Assembly: GCA_903921725.1 (NCBI GenBank)
Contig: CAIXRA010000026.1
Span: forward strand, 22,684 to 86,683
Direction of reading: 5' to 3'
Length of the DNA: 64,000 nucleotides
Source of the DNA: an uncultured Lentisphaerota bacterium
GTDB lineage: Bacteria > Verrucomicrobiota > Lentisphaeria > Oligosphaerales > CAITYL01
In this document: positions 47,430 to 57,090 of the stretch, piece after piece
How the letters are laid out: every line of letters starts with the position of its first letter
Position numbering within the stretch: the first letter of the stretch is position 1
Notes under the pieces: model-generated
What the model was told of the DNA's origin: nothing
Databases searched by the model: none
What the model saw: only the letters and a program-made list of their open reading frames with translations
Made by a program: the position numbers and the translations under genes

Positions 47430-48925
47430 ACCAGGACCAGGATCAGAAACCGACACCCCCGCCCCTCGCCACACCGCCGACACGAATCACACCGCCTCCG
47501 GCTCCACCGCCCGCCGCCTACGACCCCGTCCGCGACATGGGCGCCACGCTCGTCGAGCGCGGCAGGCGTTCGCTGGCCGGCAGCACCTTCAAGCTTTTCC
47601 TCATCGGCGTCCTCACGCTGATCATGCTCATCCCCGTCTTCAAGATCTGGTCGCTGCTGGAGGAGCGCCAGGCCCGGCGCGACGCCGCGGTGAGCGAGAT
47701 CACCGGAACCTGGGGCAAGGAACAGGAGATCGTCGGCCCGGTGCTCGTCGTGCCGTACCGCTACACGGTCAAGACCCAGCGCACGGAAGTCGTCAACGGT
47801 CGCTCCACCATCGTCGAGGCCGTTGAACACCCCACAGGCCGCGCCTGTTTCCTGCCTTCCAAGCTCAAGATTGACGCCAAGCTCGACCCGCAGACACGCA
47901 AACGCAGCATCTACAAGGCCGTGGTGTACGGCGGCCAGATCGCGATTTCCGGCGAGTTCCAGACGCCATCGTTCGACGACCTCGGCGTGAAGCCGGACGA
48001 AATCCTGTGGGACGAGGCGGTGGTCGCCGTCGCCGCCACCGACCTGCGCGGCGTGGACACGGCGCTGGCGCTGAGCTGGAACGGCAAGGAAATTCCGCTC
48101 ACACCAGGCTGCCCGCTGCCCGGCTTCGACACCGGCATCTCCGCCCGCCTCCGGGGCGCCTTCGCCGCCGACTTCGCGGAGAAAGCGCCCGCCGCCATCC
48201 CCTTCAGCCTTAACCTGCGCCTCAACGGCAGCAAGGGGATCCGCTTCGCCCCGATCGGCATGGCGACGGAGGCGCGCCTCGCCGCCGCCTGGCCCGACCC
48301 CAGCTTCTGCGGGGCCTTCCTTCCCGCCAAGCGCGAAATCACGCCCGACGGCTTCGACGCCTCCTGGAGCGTCTCCTACTACGGTCGCGGTTACCCGCAG
48401 AAATGGACGGAAAACGGCGGCCCCCGTGCGGACAAGCTCCGCGAGAGCATGTTCGGCGTCAGCCTGCTGACCACGGTGGACCAGTACCGCACCGTCGAAC
48501 GCGCGCTCAAATACGCCATCCTCTTCATCGTGCTGGCGTTCGCCGGCTTCTTCCTCTTCGAAGTCATGGCCCGCGTCCGCATCCACCCGGTGCAGTACAC
48601 GCTGGTCGGGGCGACGCTGTGCCTGTTCTACCTGTTGTTGCTGGCGCTTTCCGAATTCGCGGGGTTCGGCATCGCGTACCTGGCCGGCGCCGTGGCCTCG
48701 TCGCTGCTCATCGGCGTCTACACGACCGGCGTCCTGCGCAACGGCCGCCGCGGCCTGCTGACGGCGCTCTCGCTCGGCGGCGTGTACGGCTTCCTCTACG
48801 TCGTGCTCCAGCTGGAGGACTACTCGCTGCTGATCGGATCGGCCGGACTCTTCATCGTCCTCGCCGCCATCATGCTCGCCACCCGCCGCATGGACTGGTA
48901 CAACCGCGACGCGGGCGGGAACTGA
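47426..48925 (+). CDS. creD: CreD-like inner membrane protein
   Basis: 499 residues. After a Gln/Pro-rich N-terminus (DQDQKPTPPPLATPPT) comes TM1 (FKLFLIGVLTLIMLIPVFKIW). The CreD periplasmic domain follows (EEIVGPVLVVPYRYT-like EIVGPVLVVPYRYTVKT, FLPSKLKIDAKLDPQTRKRSIY, ASWSVSYYGRGYPQKW), then the diagnostic LTTVDQYRTVERALKYAILFIVLAFAGFFLFE and four more membrane segments. CreD proteins affect envelope integrity and beta-lactam response in some bacteria. AGGAGA precedes the start, which overlaps the previous stop (ATGA). Coupling to a winged-helix regulator in place of the CreBC two-component system is notable. Confidence 0.93.
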   Translation: MNQDQDQKPTPPPLATPPTRITPPPAPPPAAYDPVRDMGATLVERGRRSLAGSTFKLFLIGVLTLIMLIPVFKIWSLLEERQARRDAAVSEITGTWGKEQEIVGPVLVVPYRYTVKTQRTEVVNGRSTIVEAVEHPTGRACFLPSKLKIDAKLDPQTRKRSIYKAVVYGGQIAISGEFQTPSFDDLGVKPDEILWDEAVVAVAATDLRGVDTALALSWNGKEIPLTPGCPLPGFDTGISARLRGAFAADFAEKAPAAIPFSLNLRLNGSKGIRFAPIGMATEARLAAAWPDPSFCGAFLPAKREITPDGFDASWSVSYYGRGYPQKWTENGGPRADKLRESMFGVSLLTTVDQYRTVERALKYAILFIVLAFAGFFLFEVMARVRIHPVQYTLVGATLCLFYLLLLALSEFAGFGIAYLAGAVASSLLIGVYTTGVLRNGRRGLLTALSLGGVYGFLYVVLQLEDYSLLIGSAGLFIVLAAIMLATRRMDWYNRDAGGN

Positions 48926-48931
48926 AACAAG

Positions 48932-48969
48932 AGAAAAACACGGACTCCGGCAACCCGCCGGCGTCCGTG
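48932..48969 (-). terminator. Rho-independent terminator (minus strand), between convergent genes
   Basis: CACGGACTCCGGC pairs with GCCGGCGTCCGTG (48939-48969); read on the minus strand the stem is followed by TTTTTCTCTTG. It ends the EFR1 gene's transcript; the same stem could slow creD readthrough, but no T run follows on the plus strand. Confidence 0.75.
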
Positions 48970-49048
48970 CCAATCCCTTCCTGACTGTGTTCTACCCGCC
49001 CTGTAGACAAGCTGCGCGGCAAGGCGCCCCTGAGACCGGCAGCCCCGG

Positions 49049-49840
49049 TCAGCCGCCGAGGAATTCCCCGGCCTCGACCGCACGGTAGGCGCCGGTGGCG
49101 TGGCGCGGGCCGGAAATCGCACGGGCCGGGCAGAATGCGACGCAGCGCTGGCACATCTGGCAGCTACCGCCCCATTCCGGCAGAGCGCCCGGCGCCGGCT
49201 GAAAAATATTCCGGATTGGACACAGCCGTTCGCAGATTCCGCAGCGTGTGCAGGCGGCGGGATTCGCACGGAAGCGCAATCCGTCGCGGGCAAAGGAGCG
49301 GGCCGCGCGCGCCCAAAACCAGCGCACCCACGCATACGGCACCGGCGAGAAGCGGCGCCAGCGGGCGCGACCGGCCAGCAGGTCAAGGGCAAATGCATCC
49401 GCGCCGCGGAGTCCGCTTTCCAGGCGCTTCTGGCATTTTTCCGGAGGCCGGACGCCGATCAGATAGTTGGACGGCATGCGGAGTCCGCACGCGGCCAGCG
49501 GGCGGTAGCCTTTGCTCGACAGAAGCTGTTTCATGGGGCCGAAGAGCAGGCCGGAAAAGCCGCCCATCGTCGCCAGCATGAAGACCGGCGTGCCGTTGCC
49601 GGGCGGCAGCGTCTCGATGAAGCGCCAGACCAGCGGATAGGTCGAGAACGCGGCGACGGGGAACGCCAGCCCCAGCGTCACGCCGGCTTCGCCAGCCGGG
49701 ACGGCGGCGGAATCCGCCGTCTCCAGGTGGTGCAGGCGGACGACGACGCCCCCGCCGCGCAGCCCCTCCGCCACTCGGCGCGCCACCAGCAGCGAGTTGC
49801 CGGTTCCGGAAAACACGAACATCTCGACGCGTCCATCCAT
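49049..49840 (-). CDS. EFR1-type flavodoxin/ferredoxin protein
   Basis: 263 residues. N-terminal flavodoxin-like FMN loop FSGTGNSLLVARRVAEGL and PVAAFSTYPLVWRFIETL; C-terminal two [4Fe-4S] motifs CTRCGICERLCP and CQMCQRCVAFCP. EFR1 proteins are a fused flavodoxin-ferredoxin group of anaerobes; the electron partner is usually unknown. AAGGAA precedes the ATG at 49840. Single-gene unit with its own terminator. Consistent with an anaerobic, ferredoxin-rich metabolism like that implied by the 2-oxoacid oxidoreductase. Confidence 0.93.
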   Translation of the reverse strand: MDGRVEMFVFSGTGNSLLVARRVAEGLRGGGVVVRLHHLETADSAAVPAGEAGVTLGLAFPVAAFSTYPLVWRFIETLPPGNGTPVFMLATMGGFSGLLFGPMKQLLSSKGYRPLAACGLRMPSNYLIGVRPPEKCQKRLESGLRGADAFALDLLAGRARWRRFSPVPYAWVRWFWARAARSFARDGLRFRANPAACTRCGICERLCPIRNIFQPAPGALPEWGGSCQMCQRCVAFCPARAISGPRHATGAYRAVEAGEFLGG

Positions 49841-50111
49841 CGGTTCCTTCCCTTCTCCGCCCGGCAGGCTGGCGGACGGCCACTGTTGTGAAGAGCGCAG
49901 CTTCCGCGCCCCGCCCGTCCAGTATCATACCACACAATCGCCGGCTTGGACGGGTCACGGCGGACAATCGGCGCGGAGCGGGCCGGGCCGCACTTTTTCC
50001 GCCCCATCCGGCCTCAACGGGCGGCGCGCGCCAAAAATGGCAATACGTTACGCATTGAATTTGATGCGGGCCGTGAGCCGGCCGCCGACAACACGCCACC
50101 TGGAGTCTTCC

Positions 50112-53090
50112 ATGAAAATCCACCTGCGTCTTCCCCTGTTCCTGCTGCTGGCCGCGGTTCCCGCGGCGGCACCCCTCTCCGGCTGCCGTTCCTGGCCGGC
50201 CGGCGGCGCGGTGCGCGCACAGGCGGCGGTGGCGGGCGACCCGTACCAGGCCCGCATCTACCGGCTGCCGAACGGCCTCACCGTCTGCCTGTCGGTCGAC
50301 CGGGAAAAACCGCGGATCCAGACACTGATCGGGGTACGCGCCGGCGGGATGTACGACCCGCTGGACAAGACGGGGCAGGCGCACTATCTCGAGCATCTGA
50401 TGTTCAAGGGTACCGACCGGTTGGGCACGACCGACTGGGCGGCGGAACGGCCGCTTCTGGAACAGATCGACGCGCTCTACGACCGTTATTGCCAGACCGC
50501 CGACGCCGCCGGGCGCGACGCCATCTACCGCAAGATTGACCGCCTCGCCTCGCAGGCCGTCAAATCCGCCGCCCCCGGCGAGCTCGACCGGCTCTATTCG
50601 GCGCTTGGCGCGAAAAGCATCAACGCCTACACCAGCCAGGACCGGACCGTCTATATCGGCGAAATTCCGGCCAACCAACTCAAGAACTGGCTGACTCTCG
50701 AATCCGAGCGTTTCTCCCGCCCCGTCTTCCGCGTTTTCCACACCGAACTGGAGACCGTCTACGAGGAGCTGAACATGGGGCAGGACAACCCGGAAAATCG
50801 ATTCTGGATGGCCTATGAGAAGGCGCTGTTCGGAAAACATCCGTACGGCCGGGAGGTCATCGGGCTGGCGGAACACCTGCGGAACCCCGCGCCCCGGCGC
50901 GTGATGGATTTCTTCCGCGCCTGGTACGTTCCCGGCAACATGGCCGTCTGCCTCGCGGGCGACTTCGACCCGGATGAGGCGCTGAAGCTGGTCGCCGACG
51001 CCTTCGGCGGCATGCCCGCCGCGCCCGTGCCGGCCGCCGTCTTCCCTGCCGAACCGCCGCTCCGGGGCGAGAAGCGGCTGGAGTTCGTCTCCCCCGCCCT
51101 CGAATGCGGCCTGGCCACCTGGCGCCTCGACAACCCGGACCTCCGCACCTCCGACCTGCTCTTCCTCTGCTCGAAAATCATGTCCAACGGCAAGGCGGGG
51201 TTGCTGGACCGGGATTTGAAGCAGCCCCAGAAAGTCATGGAAGCCGCCAGCTCCATCGACGACTCCCCTTGGTTTGCGATTTTGGAACTTGCCGCGACGC
51301 CGCTGCCGGGACAGCCGCCCGAGTCCATGATCCCCCTGCTCGACGCGGAGATGAACAAGCTCAAAAAGGGTGAGTTCGCCGACTGGCTGCTGGAAGCCAT
51401 CGTCAACAACCTTGAACTCGAACAGGGCGCCGGCCTGCGCTCCACCGAGGAGCGGGCGTCGGCCCTGATGGACTCGTTCATCCGGAAGGCTCCATGGGCG
51501 GAAACCGCCGGCCGCATTCAGCGCCTCCGCGCCATCACCAAAAGGGAGATCGTGGCGTTCGCACAGGCACAATTCGGCCCCGACCGTTTGGTCACCCTCC
51601 GCCGACAGGGCCCGCTCGCTTCCGCGGAAAAGCTGGCCAAGCCCACCATCACCCCGCTGGCAGCGGAGCGCAACGCCGTCTCGGCCTTCGCAAAGGCATT
51701 CAACACCACGCCCGCGAGAGAACTGCAGCCGCAATATCCGGACCTTGGCCGTGAAATCCAGCGGCTTCCCCTGCCCGGCGGCCGCAATGACATCCCCCTG
51801 CTCGCCACCGGCAACCGGCTCGACAACACCTTCACCCTGCAACTGGTATTCCCCGTCGGCAGCGACCATGACCTTCGCCTGCCGCTGGCGGCGGAGTACG
51901 CCGCCCTGGCCGGCACCACCCGGCGCACGCTCGCGGAGTTCCAGGACGAGCTGTACCGCCTCGGCGGCGAAATCCAGCTCGCCAGCGCGGCGCGGGAAAC
52001 CCGCCTGACCGTGCACGGACTGCAGCGGAACTTCGCGCGCCTCCTCGAACTCGCAGAGGAAACCCTGGACTGCCCGGCCGAACTCCCGGCCGTGCTGCCG
52101 CCGCTGACCGCGGCCATCCTCGAATCGCGCAAGGTTGCACGGGAAACGCCGGCGGAGCTGTTCCGCGGCCTGGTCGCCTATGCGAAAAACGGCCCCGTCT
52201 CCCCGGTCACCCGCCAGATGACCCCCGCCGCGCTGGCGGCGGTCACCACCGGTGAGCTCGCCGGCCTAGTGCGCGGGCTGAAGCGCTTCCCGCATAAAAT
52301 CCTCTACTACGGCCCCGCCGCGCCCGCCGCCGCGGCGCGCGAAATCGCCGCCGTCCACACGGCGCCGACGCAGGCGGAACGCCCGCCGCGCCCCCTGGAG
52401 TACGAAGAGCCGCCGACGGCGGTGAACCGCGTGCTCTGCGTGGACTTGCCGGTGATGAAGCAGGTGGAGGTGGCGCTGGTGAGCCGCTGCGGCATCTTCA
52501 ACCCGGACGACGCCGCGGTGCGCCGCCTGTTCAATGAAAGCTTCGGCGGCAACTCCATGGCGTCCCTCACCTTCCAGGCGCTGCGCGAGACCAAGGCCCT
52601 CTGTTACGGTTGCTCCTCGCGCCTCGCCACCCCCGACACCCCCGGCGGGCACCATTACTTCATCACCCGCCTCGGCACCCAGGCCGAGAAACTCCCGGAG
52701 GCCGTCGCCGCGCTCCGACAGCTCATCGACGGCTTCCCACTGGGCGCCGCACTGCTCGAGTCCGCGCGCGCCTCCATCCTCAAACAGGGCGCCGCGGAGC
52801 GGTTCGAGGGGTTGGGGCTTTTTGAACTCTTGGACGAGCAGGAACGCTACCGCCTGCCGCTGGATTACCGCCGGCGCATCCATGAACAGGTCCGGACGCT
52901 CGGCCTGCGCGACCTCGAGCAGTTCCACCGCGGCGAGATCAAGCCGAACCGCTACACGATGGTCGTCCTCGGCGACCTGAAGCGGCTCGACATGGGCGCG
53001 CTCCGTACTTTCGGCCCCGTCACCGTTCTCCAGCCCGGCGATGTCATGCCGGAGTGGCAGCAAAAGACAGCGGAGGCGCCCGGGCGCTGA
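50112..53090 (+). CDS. M16 family zinc metallopeptidase, lipoprotein
   Basis: 992 residues. Lipoprotein signal (LPLFLLLAAVPAAAPLSGC, acylated C25). The inverted zinc motif HxxEH is at H91-E94-H95 (HYLEHLMFKGT), with the downstream glutamate in the LTLESERF region. NAYTSQDRTVYIGEIP and ERFSRPVF are typical of pitrilysin-like M16 enzymes. The insertion LLEQIDALYDRYC...KIDRLAS between these is a known subfamily feature. The second M16 half (from about residue 560) lacks a zinc motif, as in two-domain M16 proteases. Likely cleaves peptides in the periplasm. GGAG lies 9 bp before the start at 50112; the longer frame to 49797 is not needed. Confidence 0.93.
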   Translation: MKIHLRLPLFLLLAAVPAAAPLSGCRSWPAGGAVRAQAAVAGDPYQARIYRLPNGLTVCLSVDREKPRIQTLIGVRAGGMYDPLDKTGQAHYLEHLMFKGTDRLGTTDWAAERPLLEQIDALYDRYCQTADAAGRDAIYRKIDRLASQAVKSAAPGELDRLYSALGAKSINAYTSQDRTVYIGEIPANQLKNWLTLESERFSRPVFRVFHTELETVYEELNMGQDNPENRFWMAYEKALFGKHPYGREVIGLAEHLRNPAPRRVMDFFRAWYVPGNMAVCLAGDFDPDEALKLVADAFGGMPAAPVPAAVFPAEPPLRGEKRLEFVSPALECGLATWRLDNPDLRTSDLLFLCSKIMSNGKAGLLDRDLKQPQKVMEAASSIDDSPWFAILELAATPLPGQPPESMIPLLDAEMNKLKKGEFADWLLEAIVNNLELEQGAGLRSTEERASALMDSFIRKAPWAETAGRIQRLRAITKREIVAFAQAQFGPDRLVTLRRQGPLASAEKLAKPTITPLAAERNAVSAFAKAFNTTPARELQPQYPDLGREIQRLPLPGGRNDIPLLATGNRLDNTFTLQLVFPVGSDHDLRLPLAAEYAALAGTTRRTLAEFQDELYRLGGEIQLASAARETRLTVHGLQRNFARLLELAEETLDCPAELPAVLPPLTAAILESRKVARETPAELFRGLVAYAKNGPVSPVTRQMTPAALAAVTTGELAGLVRGLKRFPHKILYYGPAAPAAAAREIAAVHTAPTQAERPPRPLEYEEPPTAVNRVLCVDLPVMKQVEVALVSRCGIFNPDDAAVRRLFNESFGGNSMASLTFQALRETKALCYGCSSRLATPDTPGGHHYFITRLGTQAEKLPEAVAALRQLIDGFPLGAALLESARASILKQGAAERFEGLGLFELLDEQERYRLPLDYRRRIHEQVRTLGLRDLEQFHRGEIKPNRYTMVVLGDLKRLDMGALRTFGPVTVLQPGDVMPEWQQKTAEAPGR

Positions 53091-53303
53091 CGGGCGGCGG
53101 GAGAAAATCACGGGCCGCCGCTTGCGGCCGGCCTCCCCGGTGCCGGGAGTGACGCAGAGGGGTTGAATTCCGACGTTCCGGAATCAAATTATCCGACTGT
53201 TTCCGCAGCGGGTTTTAAAACGGAGCCTGCGGGTTTCCTGTGCATTTTTATCGTCAGCACGCCCCGTTTGACGGGACGTGTTGTCAAACCAAGGAGCACG
53301 CGC

Positions 53304-54206
53304 GTGAGTCTGAACATCCTTGTATTCGCCAAACAGGTTCCGGACACCAAGAACATCACCGGGAAAGCCATGAAAGAGGACGGCACGGTCAACCGCGCCG
53401 CGCTTCCCGCAATCTTCAATCCGGAAGATCTCAACGCCTTGGAATCCGCGCTGCAGCTCCGCACGCGCTATGGCGGCAAGATCACCGTCGTCACCATGGG
53501 ACCGCCCGCCGCCGCGAACCTGCTGCGCCAGGCGCTGTACATGGGCGCCGATGAGGCCGTGCTGCTCACCGACCGCAAGTTCGCCGGCGCCGACACGCTG
53601 GCCACCAGCTACGCCCTCGCCTGCGCCGCGAAGAAAATCGGGAAGTTCGACGTCATCTTCTGCGGGCACCAGGCCATCGACGGTGACACCGCCCAGGTCG
53701 GCCCGCAGCTCGCCGAGAAGCTTAACATCCCGCAGATCACCTTCATCGAGGAGATCAAGGACGTCAAGGACGGCAAGCTCACCGCCCGCGGCATCATCGA
53801 AGGCGGCTATGAGATCATCGAGAGCAAGCTGCCGGTGCTGCTGACGGTGCTCGGCACGGCGAACACGCCGAGGCCGCAAGGCGCCAGGCGCATCATGCAG
53901 TACAAAAAGGCCGTCACCAAGTCCGAGCTCGCCGCCAAGCACAACGGGCATGTGTACGAGGACGCCAACCCGATCGCCGAGGAAGAAAAAGCGTTGCGGG
54001 CGAAGAACCTGTGGATTCACGAGTGGAGCGCCTCCGACGTCGACGCCGATCCGGCCCGCATCGGCCTGGCCGGCTCCCCGACCAAGGTCAAGGCGATCCA
54101 GAGCGTCGTGCTCACCGGCAACAAGGGGTTCGTCTCCGTCCCGGCCACCGAGGCGGGCGTCGCCGGCCTGGTGCAGGAACTGGTCAAGGAACACATCCTG
54201 AGCTGA
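53304..54206 (+). CDS. etfB: Electron transfer flavoprotein, beta subunit
   Basis: 300 residues, somewhat longer than the usual ~260. GTG start at 53304 with a strong AAGGAG. NILVFAKQVPDTK, NPEDLNALESALQLR, ITVVTMGPPAAANLLRQALYMGADEAVLLTD, FCGHQAIDGDTAQVGPQLAE and the ETF-beta signature region LLTVLGTANTPRPQGARRIMQYKKA are visible. Forms a heterodimer with EtfA and passes electrons from the acyl-CoA dehydrogenase encoded downstream. A C-terminal extension (about 40 residues, EWSASDVDADPARIGL onward) resembles the extended EtfB of anaerobes. Confidence 0.96.
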   Translation: MSLNILVFAKQVPDTKNITGKAMKEDGTVNRAALPAIFNPEDLNALESALQLRTRYGGKITVVTMGPPAAANLLRQALYMGADEAVLLTDRKFAGADTLATSYALACAAKKIGKFDVIFCGHQAIDGDTAQVGPQLAEKLNIPQITFIEEIKDVKDGKLTARGIIEGGYEIIESKLPVLLTVLGTANTPRPQGARRIMQYKKAVTKSELAAKHNGHVYEDANPIAEEEKALRAKNLWIHEWSASDVDADPARIGLAGSPTKVKAIQSVVLTGNKGFVSVPATEAGVAGLVQELVKEHILS

Positions 54207-54268
54207 TTCTCTGCGGTCTCGGTGCCCTCTGTGGCTAAAACTTCAGGCTTTCATAAACGGAGCTTCAA

Positions 54269-55294
54269 ATGAGCAAGAAGAAAATGGGCAATGTTTGGAT
54301 TTTCATCGAGCAGGACGGCGGCAAGATTGCGGACGTTTCGCTCGAGCTGGTCTGCAAGGGAACGGAACTGGCGAAGGAACTCGGCGTCAAGACCGAGGCG
54401 GTGTTGCTCGGAAGCGACATCAGCGGGCTCGCGCCGAAGCTGCATGAGTTCGGCTGCGACAACGTGTTCGTCGCGGACGACCCCGGGCTGAGGTTCTTCA
54501 CCGCACTGCCCTACACCAGCGTCATCGTGGAACTGATCAAGGCGCACAAGCCCAACATTTTCATGTTCGGCGCCTCGCCGGTCGGCCGCTCGCTGGCCCC
54601 GCGCATCGCCTCCACCGTGCTCGCCGGCCTCACCGCCGACTGCACGGAGCTGAAGATTGACTCCTTCGAGGACAAGGCCGCCAACCAGGTCCTGCCCAAC
54701 AAGCTGATGCAGATTCGCCCGGCGTTCGGCGGCAACATCATCGCCACCATCGTCAACTCCTGGGAAGACCCGCAGATGGTGACGGTCCGCGAGGGCGTGA
54801 TGAAGATGCACGCGCCGGTTCCGGGCCGCAAGGGCGAGGTGACCAAAGTCGCCGTGAAGCTCAGCGTGGAAGACCAGGTCATTCAGGTCCTCGAGCGCTT
54901 CAAGGAAGCGAAGTCCGTCAACCTGAAGGGCGCGCAAATCATCGTGGCCGGCGGTTACGGCATGGGCGGCAAGGACGGGTTCGACCTCTGCGTGAAGCTG
55001 GCCGAAGCCCTCGGCGGCACCGTCGCCGCCTCGCGCGCCTCGGTCGATGCAGGCTGGATCGGACACGACTACCAGGTCGGCCAGACCGGCGTCACGGTCC
55101 GCCCCCGCCTCTACATCGCCTGCGGCATCAGCGGCTCGGTCCAGCACCGTGCCGGCATGGCGGAAAGCTCCAAGATCATCGCCATCAACAGCGACCCGAA
55201 TGCGCCGATCTTCTCGATCGCCGACTATGGCATCGTCGGCGATGCGAAGGACGTCATCAACAAGATGATCCAAGCGTACAAGGGCGGCTCGTAA
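54269..55294 (+). CDS. etfA: Electron transfer flavoprotein, alpha subunit
   Basis: 341 residues. N-terminal domain (NVWIFIEQDGGKIADVSLELVCKGTELAKEL) and the C-terminal FAD domain with GAQIIVAGGYGMGGKDGFDLCVKLAEALGGTVAASRASVDAGW and the signature YIACGISGSVQHRAGM...IIAINSDPNAPIF. CGGAG lies before the ATG. 62 bp after etfB; the gap holds a GTGCCCTCTGTGGC remnant related to the repeat at 37014. Works with etfB and the acyl-CoA dehydrogenase. Confidence 0.97.
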   Translation: MSKKKMGNVWIFIEQDGGKIADVSLELVCKGTELAKELGVKTEAVLLGSDISGLAPKLHEFGCDNVFVADDPGLRFFTALPYTSVIVELIKAHKPNIFMFGASPVGRSLAPRIASTVLAGLTADCTELKIDSFEDKAANQVLPNKLMQIRPAFGGNIIATIVNSWEDPQMVTVREGVMKMHAPVPGRKGEVTKVAVKLSVEDQVIQVLERFKEAKSVNLKGAQIIVAGGYGMGGKDGFDLCVKLAEALGGTVAASRASVDAGWIGHDYQVGQTGVTVRPRLYIACGISGSVQHRAGMAESSKIIAINSDPNAPIFSIADYGIVGDAKDVINKMIQAYKGGS

Positions 55295-55356
55295 GCAGAA
55301 GGCAAAAGTGTTCTGCGTTCTGAGTTTTTCTGGTCCACAAAGAAGGATTCCATACC

Positions 55357-57090
55357 ATGGCCGAGAATTTTTATCTGGACAACGGCGACATCAAGTTCAA
55401 CCTGAACGAAGTCGGGCTGGGCACGGTCGTCGCCCTGCGCGAGAGCGACTACACCGAGGCGAAGCAGTTCCCCGAGGCGCCCGTCGACTTCAACGACGCC
55501 ATTGACAGCTACGACAAGGTCCTCGCCATGGTCGGCGAGATCTGCGGCGAGATGATTGCGCCGCGCGCCGCCGCGGTTGACGAGGAAGGCTGCCACCTCG
55601 AAAACGGCAAAGTCACCTATGCCAAGGGCACCATCCAGAACCTGAAGGACCTCGCCCAGGCGCAGGTCATGGGCGTCATGCTTCCCCGGCGCTTCGGCGG
55701 CCTCAACTATCCGGTGACGGTCTATTCGATGATGACCGAGATGGTCTCCCGCGCCGACTGCTCGCTGCAGAACCTCTTCGGCCTGCAGGACATCGCCGAC
55801 ACCATCAACAAGTTCGCCAACGAAGACCAGCGCTCGCGCTACCTCCCGCGCTTCTGCACCGGCGAGGCCGACGGCGCCATGTCGCTCACCGAGCCGGAAG
55901 CCGGTTCCGACCTCCAGGCCGTCCAGCTCAAGGCCACGTTCGACAAGGAAAAGAACAAGTGGTACCTAAACGGCATGAAACGCTTTATCACCAACGGCTG
56001 CGCGAAGATCCACCTCGTGCTCGCCCGTTCTGAGGAGAATTCCAAGGACGGCCGCGGCCTCTCCATGTTCGTCTGCGAGAGCGGCCCGAACCTGATCATC
56101 CGCCGCATTGAGGACAAGATGGGCATCCACGGCTCGCCCACCTGCGAGTTGCAGTTCAACAACGTTGAGGCCGAGCTGGTCGGCGAGCGCCGCCGCGGCC
56201 TCACCCGCTACGTCATGAGCCTGATGAACGGCGCCCGCGTCGCCATCAGCTCCCAGGCGCTCGGCGTCGCCGAAGCCGCCTACCGCAACGCGCTCAAGTA
56301 CGCCAACGAGCGCGAGCAGTTCGGCAAAGCCATCATCAAGTTCCCGGCCGTGTACGAAATGCTGGTCAACGCCCGCGTCCAGATCGCCGCCGCCCGCACC
56401 CTGCTCTACGAAACCACCAAGTATGTGGATCTCCGCGACATGTACGACGAGAAGTGCGCCCACGCCGAGACCCCGAACCCGGAACTCCGCAAGCTCGAGA
56501 AGCAGTTCTCCAAGATTGCCGCCGCGCTGACTCCGCTCACCAAGGCGTTCTGCACCGAGCTGGGCAACAAGGTCGCCTACGATGGCATCCAGATCATGGG
56601 TGGCACGGGCTTCATGCGCGACTTCCCCGCCGAGCGCTTCTACCGCGACGTGCGCATCACCAATATCTACGAAGGCACCACGCAGCTCCAGCACGTCGCC
56701 GCCATCGGTGGCGTCATGCAGCGCGTCCTTGACCCGCTCATGGCCGAGATCAGCAAGCTCCCGTTCGAGGGCAAGCTCCGCCGCCTCGCCAGCGCCGTGG
56801 ACATGGCGCATGAGAAGCTCCAGCGCGCCGTCAAGACCGTCGAGACCCGCAAGGATCCCGAGTACCACGACATCATGGCCCGCCGCCTGTGCGACATGGA
56901 GACAATCGTCTATTGCAGCTATCTGCTGCTCCGCGGCGCGCTCAAGGACAAGACCCGCGAAGTGCTCGCCGAACGCTACATCCAGAGCATGCTCCCCGTG
57001 CTCGAAATGCACGCCGAGGTCGTCACGACCGTCACCGCCGGCATCGGCATCATCGACACCCGCGAAACCATCCTCGGCGGCATCCAGTAA
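55357..57090 (+). CDS. Acyl-CoA dehydrogenase with C-terminal extension
   Basis: 577 residues, about 190 more than a short-chain enzyme. FAD/substrate motifs: MSLTEPEAGSDLQAVQL, KRFITNG, EDKMGIHGSPTCEL, MNGARVAISSQALGVAEAAY, YANEREQFGKAI, GIQIMGGTGFMRDFPAERFYRD and NIYEGTTQLQH, whose glutamate is the probable catalytic base. The extra C-terminal domain is helical (RRLASAVDMAHEKLQRAVKTV onward), as in VLCAD-like and some anaerobic enzymes. Directly after etfBA, so electrons from the acyl-CoA go to this ETF. The chain length of the substrate is unknown. Confidence 0.95.
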   Translation: MAENFYLDNGDIKFNLNEVGLGTVVALRESDYTEAKQFPEAPVDFNDAIDSYDKVLAMVGEICGEMIAPRAAAVDEEGCHLENGKVTYAKGTIQNLKDLAQAQVMGVMLPRRFGGLNYPVTVYSMMTEMVSRADCSLQNLFGLQDIADTINKFANEDQRSRYLPRFCTGEADGAMSLTEPEAGSDLQAVQLKATFDKEKNKWYLNGMKRFITNGCAKIHLVLARSEENSKDGRGLSMFVCESGPNLIIRRIEDKMGIHGSPTCELQFNNVEAELVGERRRGLTRYVMSLMNGARVAISSQALGVAEAAYRNALKYANEREQFGKAIIKFPAVYEMLVNARVQIAAARTLLYETTKYVDLRDMYDEKCAHAETPNPELRKLEKQFSKIAAALTPLTKAFCTELGNKVAYDGIQIMGGTGFMRDFPAERFYRDVRITNIYEGTTQLQHVAAIGGVMQRVLDPLMAEISKLPFEGKLRRLASAVDMAHEKLQRAVKTVETRKDPEYHDIMARRLCDMETIVYCSYLLLRGALKDKTREVLAERYIQSMLPVLEMHAEVVTTVTAGIGIIDTRETILGGIQ

